A stretch of 64,000 nucleotides of DNA, taken from assembly GCA_964355945.1 (NCBI GenBank), contig CAYHGE010000007.1, forward strand, positions 11,029-75,028. Direction: 5' to 3'. The translations under genes and the position numbers were made by a program. The notes under the pieces were generated by a model. It was not told the DNA's origin and ran no database searches. It was given only the letters and a program-made list of their open reading frames with translations. Source of the DNA: CAIVAT01 sp964355945 (GTDB lineage: Bacteria; Bacteroidota; Bacteroidia; Bacteroidales; FEN-979). Below are positions 53,918-61,292 of this stretch, in pieces. Each line of letters begins with the position of its first letter. The stretch's first letter is position 1.

Positions 53918-54778
53918 TCAATATTCAATATTCTGAAACACCTCCATGGCTAATCCACTGGCCATGTTCATTTTCTTTTGATCGATCCCCACCGGGATTT
54001 TCATCGTCTCTGCAAACTCCACCAGGTTCTCTGTCTTCAGGTTTCCCAGCATCTCCGTGCCCGACATGGGGCATCCTCCCAGTCCGCTGATGACCCCGTC
54101 GAAACGCCGGCAGCCTGCATGAAACGCTGCATTCACCTTTTCTTTCCATCCTTCATTCGCGGTATGCAGATGAAGGCCAAATTCCACATGCGCGAAGGCT
54201 GGGATCAGCCTCGAATATACGTCGCTGATCATGGCTGCATCAATCTCCATTGCAACATTCGAAAGTACGATTATTCCGGCACCTGCATGATGTAATTTTC
54301 CGACCCATTCAAAAAGGAGATCAACACTCCACGGATCACCGTCAAGGTTCCCGAAAGCCATCGATATGTAGGTCACAGCCTGCTTTTCTGTTGTGGCGCA
54401 AAGTTCTGTAATTGCCTTAACCGTATCCAGCGATTCTTCGGGAGTGGTGTTGAGATTCCGTTTCAGAAAGGCAGATGCAAATGAGAATGGGTAGGAGATG
54501 TGGGTGATTTCATCCATTTGAGCCAGCAGTTTTGCCCCACGCTCATTGACAGCCAGGAACATCCTGTTCGTGGTGATCTCCGACAAGTCAAGTTGTTTAA
54601 GGACTTCCAGTGAATCAGCCATCTGTGGGATGACTCTCGGCGAAACGATGCTCCCGATCTCCACGGTGTCAAATCCTGCCCGCAGGAGGTGGTTGATATA
54701 CCTCACCTTCTCCTGTGTCGGGATGACATGGGAAAACCCCTGCATTGCCTCGCGCGGTGACTCAATGATCCTGATCAT
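53918..54778 (-). CDS. HMG-CoA lyase, Bacteroidota type
   Basis: 286 residues. DRE-TIM barrel: AGFDTVEIGSIVSPRVIPQM, HLHTANEGW (metal histidines) and the flexible loop ISGLGGCPMSG with the catalytic cysteine. The N-terminal catalytic motif, usually R-D, reads PREAMQG, so Asp is replaced by Glu. It splits HMG-CoA to acetoacetate and acetyl-CoA, the last step of leucine breakdown. Its start overlaps the end of a second lyase-like gene (ATGA). Confidence 0.87.
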   Translation of the reverse strand: MIRIIESPREAMQGFSHVIPTQEKVRYINHLLRAGFDTVEIGSIVSPRVIPQMADSLEVLKQLDLSEITTNRMFLAVNERGAKLLAQMDEITHISYPFSFASAFLKRNLNTTPEESLDTVKAITELCATTEKQAVTYISMAFGNLDGDPWSVDLLFEWVGKLHHAGAGIIVLSNVAMEIDAAMISDVYSRLIPAFAHVEFGLHLHTANEGWKEKVNAAFHAGCRRFDGVISGLGGCPMSGTEMLGNLKTENLVEFAETMKIPVGIDQKKMNMASGLAMEVFQNIEY

Positions 54779-55785
54779 CCTTTGCCGGTAAGGGATTTGG
54801 GGATACGGCCGTTTTTAATGGATTCGGACCGGAGGCGTCTGCCTACGATCCGTTCAGTCATTGAGCCGATCTGCAATACTTTGTCAATGTCCAGCTGGGT
54901 GTCGATGCCCATTTCGTCCATCATCACCACCATGTCTTCGGTGGATACCAGCCCGACAAGGTTCGGATCCTTATAATAGTAACTTCCTGTACCTGCAACA
55001 GGCACACCACTCACGAAGTTTGCTGGCTGGCCGCCAATGCCGCCCATGGTTGATTCGTAGTTAACCATACCAGCCTGCAGTGCCGCCAGCACGTTGGCCA
55101 GTCCCCATCCGCGGGTGGTATGAAAGTGAACAATCTGCTTTTCAACCCTGACGCCCGAATCGAGAAGCATCGAATAGTACCTGTAAACACGGTCGGGAGA
55201 TGCCGAACCATCATGATCGGCATGCTCAACATCGTTGACGCCAATGTCGAGCCAGCGTTTGGTGAAATCAATGGCCTTCTCCATCTTTGTCGGGCCTTCA
55301 ATCGGGCAACCCCATATTGTGCTGACGGTTCCGTTTACCTTCAGCCCGGCTGCTTTGGCCATCGGAATGTATTTTTCGGCCATCTTCCAGTAATCATCCA
55401 GGCTCAGACCCGAATTCTTCTGGTGATGCGATTCGCTGGTTGACACCATCAGGAGGATTCTGTCCGGGCCCCAGCCCTCTTTCTTTGCTTCAATGGCCCG
55501 CTCAATGGCTTTTTCACGGATGGTGATGGCTGTCAGTGAAACTTTTTCCAGCAGGGGTGCGACGACTTTGCTGGCACGGATGCGCTTCAGCACCTCAACG
55601 GCATCTTTGAACTGCGGCATGCCGGAAGGGTTGCCAAGATTGGTCACTTCAATATGTCTGAAACCGGCCAGTATCAGTTGTTCAGCAAGCCATACCTTTG
55701 CATCTGTGGGGATGAAGATCTCTTCATGCTGGAAACCATCTCTGACAGTGATGTCGCCGATGGTTACTTTTTTTGGATAGTTCAT
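54775..55785 (-). CDS. HMG-CoA lyase-like DRE-TIM aldolase paralogue
   Basis: 336 residues. It retains the TVRDGFQHEE catalytic motif and AGFRHIEVTNLGNP, but the loop where HMG-CoA lyases have G-G-C-P reads GGIGGQPANF, so the catalytic cysteine is absent. HFHTTRGWG provides the metal histidines. It could be an HMG-CoA lyase paralogue, a citramalate/isopropylmalate-type enzyme or a partner subunit of the 286-residue protein whose gene it overlaps. The acceptor is not known. Confidence 0.8.
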   Translation of the reverse strand: MNYPKKVTIGDITVRDGFQHEEIFIPTDAKVWLAEQLILAGFRHIEVTNLGNPSGMPQFKDAVEVLKRIRASKVVAPLLEKVSLTAITIREKAIERAIEAKKEGWGPDRILLMVSTSESHHQKNSGLSLDDYWKMAEKYIPMAKAAGLKVNGTVSTIWGCPIEGPTKMEKAIDFTKRWLDIGVNDVEHADHDGSASPDRVYRYYSMLLDSGVRVEKQIVHFHTTRGWGLANVLAALQAGMVNYESTMGGIGGQPANFVSGVPVAGTGSYYYKDPNLVGLVSTEDMVVMMDEMGIDTQLDIDKVLQIGSMTERIVGRRLRSESIKNGRIPKSLTGKG

Positions 55786-55815
55786 TGTTTTTTTTTTAGT
55801 TAATCCAATTTTTTT

Positions 55816-55887
55816 TTCACCGCTAAGGCGCTAAGGCGCAAAGTTATAAGTCAAGATTTTTTTGCGTCTTTGCGTCTTCGCGGTGAA
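55816..55887. repeat. Imperfect inverted repeat between mccA and the lyase-like gene
   Basis: TTCACCGC...GGCGCAAAG on the left and CTTTGCGTCTTCGCGGTGAA on the right form an imperfect stem around an AT-rich loop. The arms share the GCGCAAAG/CTTTGCG core with the element at 52626-52693. It lies inside the operon and might lower expression of downstream genes. Confidence 0.65.
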
Positions 55888-55913
55888 CAAGGCTTAAATT
55901 TCCCAATCTATTA

Positions 55914-57914
55914 CTATTCAAATTCAATGAGTACCGTACTGCTCTCCACCCGGTCGTTTACCATTACGTTGATGGTTTTGACTTCCGCATTGCGGGGAGA
56001 AACTACCAGGTTTTCCATCTTCATGGCTTCAATGATTATCAGGCCATCGCCTTTTTTTACCGCATCACCCGCCTTCACCTGGATCCTGATTACTTTTCCG
56101 GGCATGGGAGACGTAACATGGTTTGTGTCGTGGCCATGGGTGTCAAATCCCGTTGCAGAATGAGACTCAGCAAGAATGTCGTGACGTTTCATTCTGAAAA
56201 TATGCCCACCGGTACTAACAAAAGCGAGGTTTTCTGCATCTTCAGAAATCCAGGCCAGATAGTGATGATGGTCGATGGTAAAATCGATCCGGTTGGGTGA
56301 GAACCCGGTTGAAATTGCCTTGTACTGAATACCGGCAACTTCAAAAACATAATTATTTCGAACATTTCCCTTGATACTCACAACAACGTCCTCCTCCTCA
56401 AATTTCATCCTGATTGCCATCATGTTCCGCCAATAACCAATGGTTTCCCAGATGTTGGGTTTTTCACAACATGCCGATTCTGCTTTCATGTTGCGTTTCA
56501 TGGTGTACATCAGATACCCGATGATGGGAACATGGACAGGAATGTTGTTTTTGTCCTGCAGAATATCCCCGGTCAGGGACGACGTATGTTCATCACAGAA
56601 TTTCGTGGAGATGCTGTTGGAAACAAACGCTTCACTCTGCAGCAGTTTAACCAGGTAGGTAATGTTTGTATTGATGCCATGAATGACATAATTTTCCAGG
56701 GCATTCAGCATGGAGAGGGTGGCTTCATGACGGTCTTTTCCCCATACAACCAGTTTGCAGATCATCGGGTCGAAGGAACTTTTTATCTCCGTAGAAGCTG
56801 TAATCCCTGTATCGATTCGTATGCCGGGGGTTTCAGGCTCTTTGTAAAAGGTCATCCTGCCAGGTGATGGCTGAAAATTGTTGGCCGGGTCTTCGGCATA
56901 AATACGACATTCGATGGCGTGGCCGTTTTGGTGAATATCCCCAGGCCGTAGTCTCAGGCCATGGCCTGAGGCCACAAATATTTGCTCCTCTACTAAGTCG
57001 ACGCCCGTAACCATCTCTGTAACAGGATGCTCAACCTGGATGCGGGTGTTCATCTCCAGGAAGTAGTAGTTCAGATCTTTGTCAACCAGGAATTCAATGG
57101 TGCCCGCGTTGTTGTAACCGATAGCTTTTCCGATGGCCACGGCTGCCGCACCCATTTTTTCACGTACTTCGGGAGTGAGAGTGGGAGAGGGCGATTCTTC
57201 AATAATTTTCTGATAGCGCCGCTGGATGGAACATTCACGTTCAAAAAGATGGATCACATTTCCATGGTTGTCACCAAGGATCTGCACCTCAATATGACGG
57301 GGCTCTTCGATGAATTTTTCGATGTAAACTGTTTCATCGCCGAAGTAAGCCTTTGCCTGGCGGCTCGTGGCCTCGATGGCTTCGGCAAGTTCCTTTTCTT
57401 CATAAACGATGCGCATTCCCTTGCCACCTCCGCCGGCAGCTGCTTTGAGCAATACCGGGAATCCAATGAGATGGGCGGTTTTTTCAAGTTCTTCGTGGGT
57501 GCCGGTCACTCCTTCTGTCATCGGGATGTTGATCTTCTTCACAAAAGCCCGTGCTTCGATCTTGTTCCCCATGATCCGCATGGCTTCGGCGGACGGGCCG
57601 ATGAACGTGATCCCTGCTTCAACACAGGCATTTACAAACAGCGGGTTCTCGGCAAGGAAACCATATCCGGGGTGGATGGCGTCACAGCCGGTTTGTGTGG
57701 CAACCCCGATGATTTTTGGAATGTTGAGGTACGTTTCGCTGAGTTCCACTTCCCCGATGCACCAGGCTTCATCGGCCATGGTCACATGGAGTGAATCTGA
57801 GTCAACCTGTGAATATACCGCCACAGTCCTGATCCCAAGCTTTCTGGCAGTTTTGATAACCCGTACGGCGATCTCGCCCCGGTTTGCAATAAGTATTTTT
57901 TGAATCATCTTCAT
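55914..57914 (-). CDS. mccA: Methylcrotonyl-CoA carboxylase biotin-containing subunit
   Basis: 666 residues. Biotin carboxylase: ANRGEIAVRVIKTARKLG at the N-terminus, KAAAGGGGKGM (ATP loop), EMNTRIQVEHPVTEMVTG. A linker region (~450-590) is followed by the biotinyl domain with SPMPGKVIRIQV and the biotin-attachment motif EAMKME. Together with MccB it carboxylates 3-methylcrotonyl-CoA. A related subunit of acetyl/propionyl-CoA carboxylase is the alternative, made less likely by the leucine-pathway neighbours. Confidence 0.9.
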   Translation of the reverse strand: MKMIQKILIANRGEIAVRVIKTARKLGIRTVAVYSQVDSDSLHVTMADEAWCIGEVELSETYLNIPKIIGVATQTGCDAIHPGYGFLAENPLFVNACVEAGITFIGPSAEAMRIMGNKIEARAFVKKINIPMTEGVTGTHEELEKTAHLIGFPVLLKAAAGGGGKGMRIVYEEKELAEAIEATSRQAKAYFGDETVYIEKFIEEPRHIEVQILGDNHGNVIHLFERECSIQRRYQKIIEESPSPTLTPEVREKMGAAAVAIGKAIGYNNAGTIEFLVDKDLNYYFLEMNTRIQVEHPVTEMVTGVDLVEEQIFVASGHGLRLRPGDIHQNGHAIECRIYAEDPANNFQPSPGRMTFYKEPETPGIRIDTGITASTEIKSSFDPMICKLVVWGKDRHEATLSMLNALENYVIHGINTNITYLVKLLQSEAFVSNSISTKFCDEHTSSLTGDILQDKNNIPVHVPIIGYLMYTMKRNMKAESACCEKPNIWETIGYWRNMMAIRMKFEEEDVVVSIKGNVRNNYVFEVAGIQYKAISTGFSPNRIDFTIDHHHYLAWISEDAENLAFVSTGGHIFRMKRHDILAESHSATGFDTHGHDTNHVTSPMPGKVIRIQVKAGDAVKKGDGLIIIEAMKMENLVVSPRNAEVKTINVMVNDRVESSTVLIEFE

Positions 57915-57915
57915 G

Positions 57916-58698
57916 TTATTTCACCCAGTTCGGTTTACGTTTTTCGAGAAATGCATTCATCCCTTCCTGGCCCTCAGCTGAAGCCCTGATTTCTGCAATC
58001 ATCCTGGCCGTGTAGTCATAAGCTTCCATCAATGTGAGGTTGTTGGCCACTTCGTGGATCAGCGTTTTACACTGACTCATGGCGTTGGGGCCGCTGGTGC
58101 GTAGCAGGGAAATCACTTCACCAACGGTTTCCTCAAGATTTTCGGAAGGAACCGACTTATTTACCAGTCTGAAGTATTCAGCCTCTTTTCCTTTGATCCT
58201 TTTGCCTGTGAGCATCAGCTCCTTTGCTCCGTATTCACCCACACGCTTGATCACATAAGGAGAGATACAGGCAGGCACAATGCCGATCTTTACCTCGCTG
58301 AGTGAAAAGGTGGCGTCGTCGCTGCAGTAGGCAAGGTCGCAGGCTGCCAGTAACCCGTTGGCACCGCCGAGTGCCACACCATGCACGACAGCCAGGGTTG
58401 GCCTGGGACAGTGGTAAATCGACAGGAAACATTTCGACAGCAGCAGGCTTTCGGTATAATTCTGTTCGTAGCTGTTCCGGGGGGCGGATTTCATCCAGTT
58501 CAGATCGACTCCTGCACAGAAAGACTTCCCTTTGCCCCGGAGGATGACACAGAGAACAGACGGGTCAATGGTTTCCATGCAATCGGTCAGTTCGCGCAGC
58601 ATGGTTTCATCGAAGGCGTTGTGCAAATCCGGGCGGTTCAGCCAGATGGTCAGAACTCCCTGGTTTGTTGATAATTCAATGGTTTTGTAATTTGTCAT
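57916..58698 (-). CDS. Enoyl-CoA hydratase family, probably methylglutaconyl-CoA hydratase
   Basis: 260 residues. Crotonase fold: GKGKSFCAGVDLNWM (oxyanion strand), VVHGVALGGANGLLAACDLA (second oxyanion and catalytic region), SEVKIGIVPACISPYV. It starts 1 bp before the mccA start region on the same strand. In this operon it would hydrate 3-methylglutaconyl-CoA to HMG-CoA, the substrate of the lyase. The start lies 18 bp from a palindrome cluster. Confidence 0.9.
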   Translation of the reverse strand: MTNYKTIELSTNQGVLTIWLNRPDLHNAFDETMLRELTDCMETIDPSVLCVILRGKGKSFCAGVDLNWMKSAPRNSYEQNYTESLLLSKCFLSIYHCPRPTLAVVHGVALGGANGLLAACDLAYCSDDATFSLSEVKIGIVPACISPYVIKRVGEYGAKELMLTGKRIKGKEAEYFRLVNKSVPSENLEETVGEVISLLRTSGPNAMSQCKTLIHEVANNLTLMEAYDYTARMIAEIRASAEGQEGMNAFLEKRKPNWVK

Positions 58699-58716
58699 GT
58701 ATTTCTTTTAAAAATA

Positions 58717-59250
58717 TTTGGCTAAAGCCAGTAAATGTGTGCAATTCCATAAACCACTAGCTGAAGCTAGTGGCAATTGATTAGGCAGCTAAGGTGCCTG
58801 AAGTTAAACTGCTTCCGACTATGTTGCTTCCATCTGTATTGCCTCCAGTTGAATTGCCTCCAGCTGAATTGCCTCCAGCTGTATTGCCTCCAGTTGAATT
58901 GCCTCCAGCTGAATTGCCTCCAGCTGAATTGCCTCCAGCTGTATTGCCTCCAGTTGAATTGCCTCCAGCTGAATTGCCTCCAGCTGAATTGCCTCCAGCT
59001 GAATTGCCTCTAGTTGAATTGCCTCCAGCTTTAGCTGGAGGATCCCAATGATCAGGGTTCATATTGGCTNNNNNNNNNNNNNNNNNNNNNNNNNNNNNNN
59101 NNNNNNNNNNNNNNNNNNNNNNNNNNNNNNNNNNNNNNNNNNNNNNNNNNNNNNNNNNNNNNNNNNNNNGCTGAATTGCCTCCAGCTGAATTGCCTCCAG
59201 CTTTAGCTGGAGGATCCCAATGATCAGGGTTCATATTGGCTTTAGCCAAA
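58717..59250. repeat. REP-like palindrome cluster with a 15-bp tandem array in the leucine operon
   Basis: The element opens with TTTGGCTAAAGCCA (58717-58730) and closes with the complementary TTGGCTTTAGCCAAA (59236-59250). Inside are CCACTAGCTGAAGCTAGTGG (58754-58773), thirteen 15-bp units of the type TGAATTGCCTCCAGC (58835-59029), and CCTCCAGCTTTAGCTGGAGG. The palindrome cores match those around the transposase at 11.3-12.4 kb. An N run at 59070-59169 lies between near-identical flanks. No gene is seen in the 634 bp between the hydratase start and mccB. Confidence 0.85.
59070..59169. other. Assembly gap (100 N) between repeated 55-bp sequences
   Basis: The 55 bases before the run (59015-59069) recur exactly at 59187-59241. 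The run probably reflects a contig join in the 15-bp tandem array; the true copy number is unknown. Confidence 0.8.
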
Positions 59251-59332
59251 TTTTTAAAAACCATATTTGATGTTAAAACCACATATTATACTAAAAAAGT
59301 TTATGCGCTGTTTGCAGCCATAACAACATTTG

Positions 59333-60940
59333 CTACATCCTGAAAATTCCATTCTGTGTTTTTTCATATTTCCTGTTTTGAGAAATCGCAATGGCCAGTC
59401 CCAATATTTTGCGCGTATCCACCGGGTCAATAATCCCGTCGTCCCAAAGGCGGGCCGTGCTGAAATAGGCCGATCCCTCCTCTTCGTATTTTTTGAGGAT
59501 CGTTTGCAACATTGTATCACGATCTTCCGGGGACAATGTTTTCCCGGCAGCCTTGAGCTGTTCTTCTTTTACTGTGATCAGCACACCTGCGGCCTGTTCG
59601 CCTCCCATCACGGAGATTTTGGAGTTGGGGTACATGAATAAAAACCGTGGTTCGTAGGCCCTGCCTGCCATGGCATAATTTCCGGCCCCAAAGGAACCTC
59701 CGAACACAATCGTAAACTTTGGCACATTGGCGTTGGCGACGGCATGAACGAACTTAGCCCCGTCGCGGGCAATGCCGGCACGTTCAAATTGTTTTCCTAC
59801 AATGAACCCGGTGATGTTTTGTAAAAACAGGATCGGGATGTTTCTTGACGTGCAAAGTTCCACAAAATGAGCTCCTTTCAGGGCAGTCTCTCCGAAGAGT
59901 ACACCGTTGTTGGCAAGGATCCCGATGGGATAGCCCATGATCCGGGCAAACCCGGTGGTCAGGGTAGGGGCGTAGCGCTCCTTGAATTCGTGGAAGAGGC
60001 TTCCATCAACGATACGGGCAATGATCTCCTTTGAATCAACAGGCTTTTTGAGGTCGATCGGAAGAATTCCGTACAGCTCCTCCGCATCATAAGCAGGCTC
60101 CTCAATGGGATGGGTTTCTAAAGGCTGATACTCATGCCGCTGAATGGATTCAAAAATATTCCGGCAAATCTGGATGGCATGAATATCGTTTTCAGCCAGG
60201 TGATCAGCCACCCCGGAAATCGTGGTATGTACTTCAGCCCCACCGAGTTCCTCAGCTGTGACCTCTTCGCCGGTGGCAGCTTTCACCAGGGGAGGGCCGC
60301 CGATAAAGATGGTGCCCTGGTTGCGGACGATGATCGTTTCATCGCTCATGGCAGGAACATACGCACCGCCGGCTGTGCAGGAACCCATCACAACCGAAAT
60401 CTGTGGAATTCCTTTGGAGGAGAGTCTGGCCTGGTTGAAGAAAAACCGGCCAAAATCATATTTGTCGGGGAAAACGCTGGCTTGCTCAGGAAGAAACACA
60501 CCGCCGGAATCGACCAGGTAAACGCATGGAAGCCTGTTTTCCATCGCTATCTCCTGCGCCCTGACATGCTTTTTGATGGTCTCCTTCACATACGTACCAC
60601 CTTTCACTGTTGCATCATTGGCGATGATCATCACCTCCTTGCCATGGATCACGCCGATGCCGGTGATGATGCCGGCCGACGGGAATCCGAAGTCGTAAAG
60701 TCCATAAGCCGCAAGGGCCGATAATTCAATAAAAGGGGTATTCCTGTCAACCAGCAGGTCGATCCGTTCCCTGGCCAGCAGCTTGCCGCGCTCCTTGTGC
60801 CGTGCGACCACCTGTGCTGGTCCGCCCTGTCTGATCCTGGCCAGGTTCTCCCTGAACTGGTCGAGCAGTTTCTTGTATTCTGCCTGGTTTTGCTGGAATT
60901 CCGGGCTGCCGGTCTTAATTTTACTTTCTATTCGAAACAT
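59333..60940 (-). CDS. mccB: Methylcrotonyl-CoA carboxylase carboxyltransferase subunit
   Basis: 535 residues, standard for MccB. Motifs: KLLARERIDLLVD, SGGVFLPEQASVFPD, VMGSCTAGGAYVPAM, GTIFIGGPPLVKAATGEEV, ITGFIVGKQFERAGI and GGSFGAGNYAMAGRAYEPRF. Transfers CO2 from biotin on MccA to 3-methylcrotonyl-CoA. It is the first gene of the operon, and its start is followed upstream by ~350 bp without genes. Confidence 0.93.
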   Translation of the reverse strand: MFRIESKIKTGSPEFQQNQAEYKKLLDQFRENLARIRQGGPAQVVARHKERGKLLARERIDLLVDRNTPFIELSALAAYGLYDFGFPSAGIITGIGVIHGKEVMIIANDATVKGGTYVKETIKKHVRAQEIAMENRLPCVYLVDSGGVFLPEQASVFPDKYDFGRFFFNQARLSSKGIPQISVVMGSCTAGGAYVPAMSDETIIVRNQGTIFIGGPPLVKAATGEEVTAEELGGAEVHTTISGVADHLAENDIHAIQICRNIFESIQRHEYQPLETHPIEEPAYDAEELYGILPIDLKKPVDSKEIIARIVDGSLFHEFKERYAPTLTTGFARIMGYPIGILANNGVLFGETALKGAHFVELCTSRNIPILFLQNITGFIVGKQFERAGIARDGAKFVHAVANANVPKFTIVFGGSFGAGNYAMAGRAYEPRFLFMYPNSKISVMGGEQAAGVLITVKEEQLKAAGKTLSPEDRDTMLQTILKKYEEEGSAYFSTARLWDDGIIDPVDTRKILGLAIAISQNRKYEKTQNGIFRM

Positions 60941-61061
60941 GTTTAGTGATTGAAATACAATGATATAACAAAGAAAGGCCCATCCTTTTCTCGTAGGATT
61001 AATGGCGTACTAAATTAAGAATAATTCTAAATTATACAAACAGTTTCTGAAATATCTGCCG

Positions 61062-61069
61062 TAACTTTG
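61062..61069 (+). promoter_or_regulatory. Candidate -7 box TAACTTTG upstream of relA-like gene
   Basis: Perfect TAnnTTTG followed by CG. It lies 224 bp before the relA-like start, in an otherwise gene-free interval (60941-61292). No clear -33 element. Confidence 0.4.
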
Positions 61070-61128
61070 CGTTCGAATAAAAGTTGTTTTGTTCCTTGAT
61101 GGATTGTGTGCCTTAACAGAAGAAAAAT

Positions 61129-61211
61129 ACCACAATAGGCACAGTAGAAAACAATAGAAAAGCACATAGACCTATGTGACTCCTGATGTGCCCTAATGTG
61201 CCTATTGTGGT
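61129..61211. repeat. Nested inverted repeats upstream of relA-like gene
   Basis: ACCACAATAGGCAC (61129-61142) pairs perfectly with GTGCCTATTGTGGT (61198-61211). Between them is a smaller hairpin CACATAG-AC-CTATGTG. The structure lies in the probable leader of the relA-like transcript, and is either an intergenic palindromic repeat or an RNA-level regulator. The interval holds no gene. Confidence 0.7.
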
Positions 61212-61292
61212 TAATGCATCTTTATTGACGACGACCGTTTAAGATTCATTACAAAATAACAGATACTTACCAACTAATACATTATCAGCCTG

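Noticed and set aside
56954..56974. Perfect palindrome CTCAGGCCATGGCCTGAG in mccA
   Set aside because: The encoded residues align with other carboxylases without an insertion, so it is probably ordinary coding sequence rather than a mobile repeat.
57027..57794. Long open frame (255 codons) antisense to mccA
   Set aside because: It is the complement of a well-matched biotin carboxylase frame, shows no family motif, and has no ribosome-binding or promoter context.
58777..59062. Pentapeptide-repeat frames on both strands (LQLNC and GGNSA types)
   Set aside because: They arise from the 15-bp tandem array (five codons per unit), which is open in several frames at once; no independent sign of translation.
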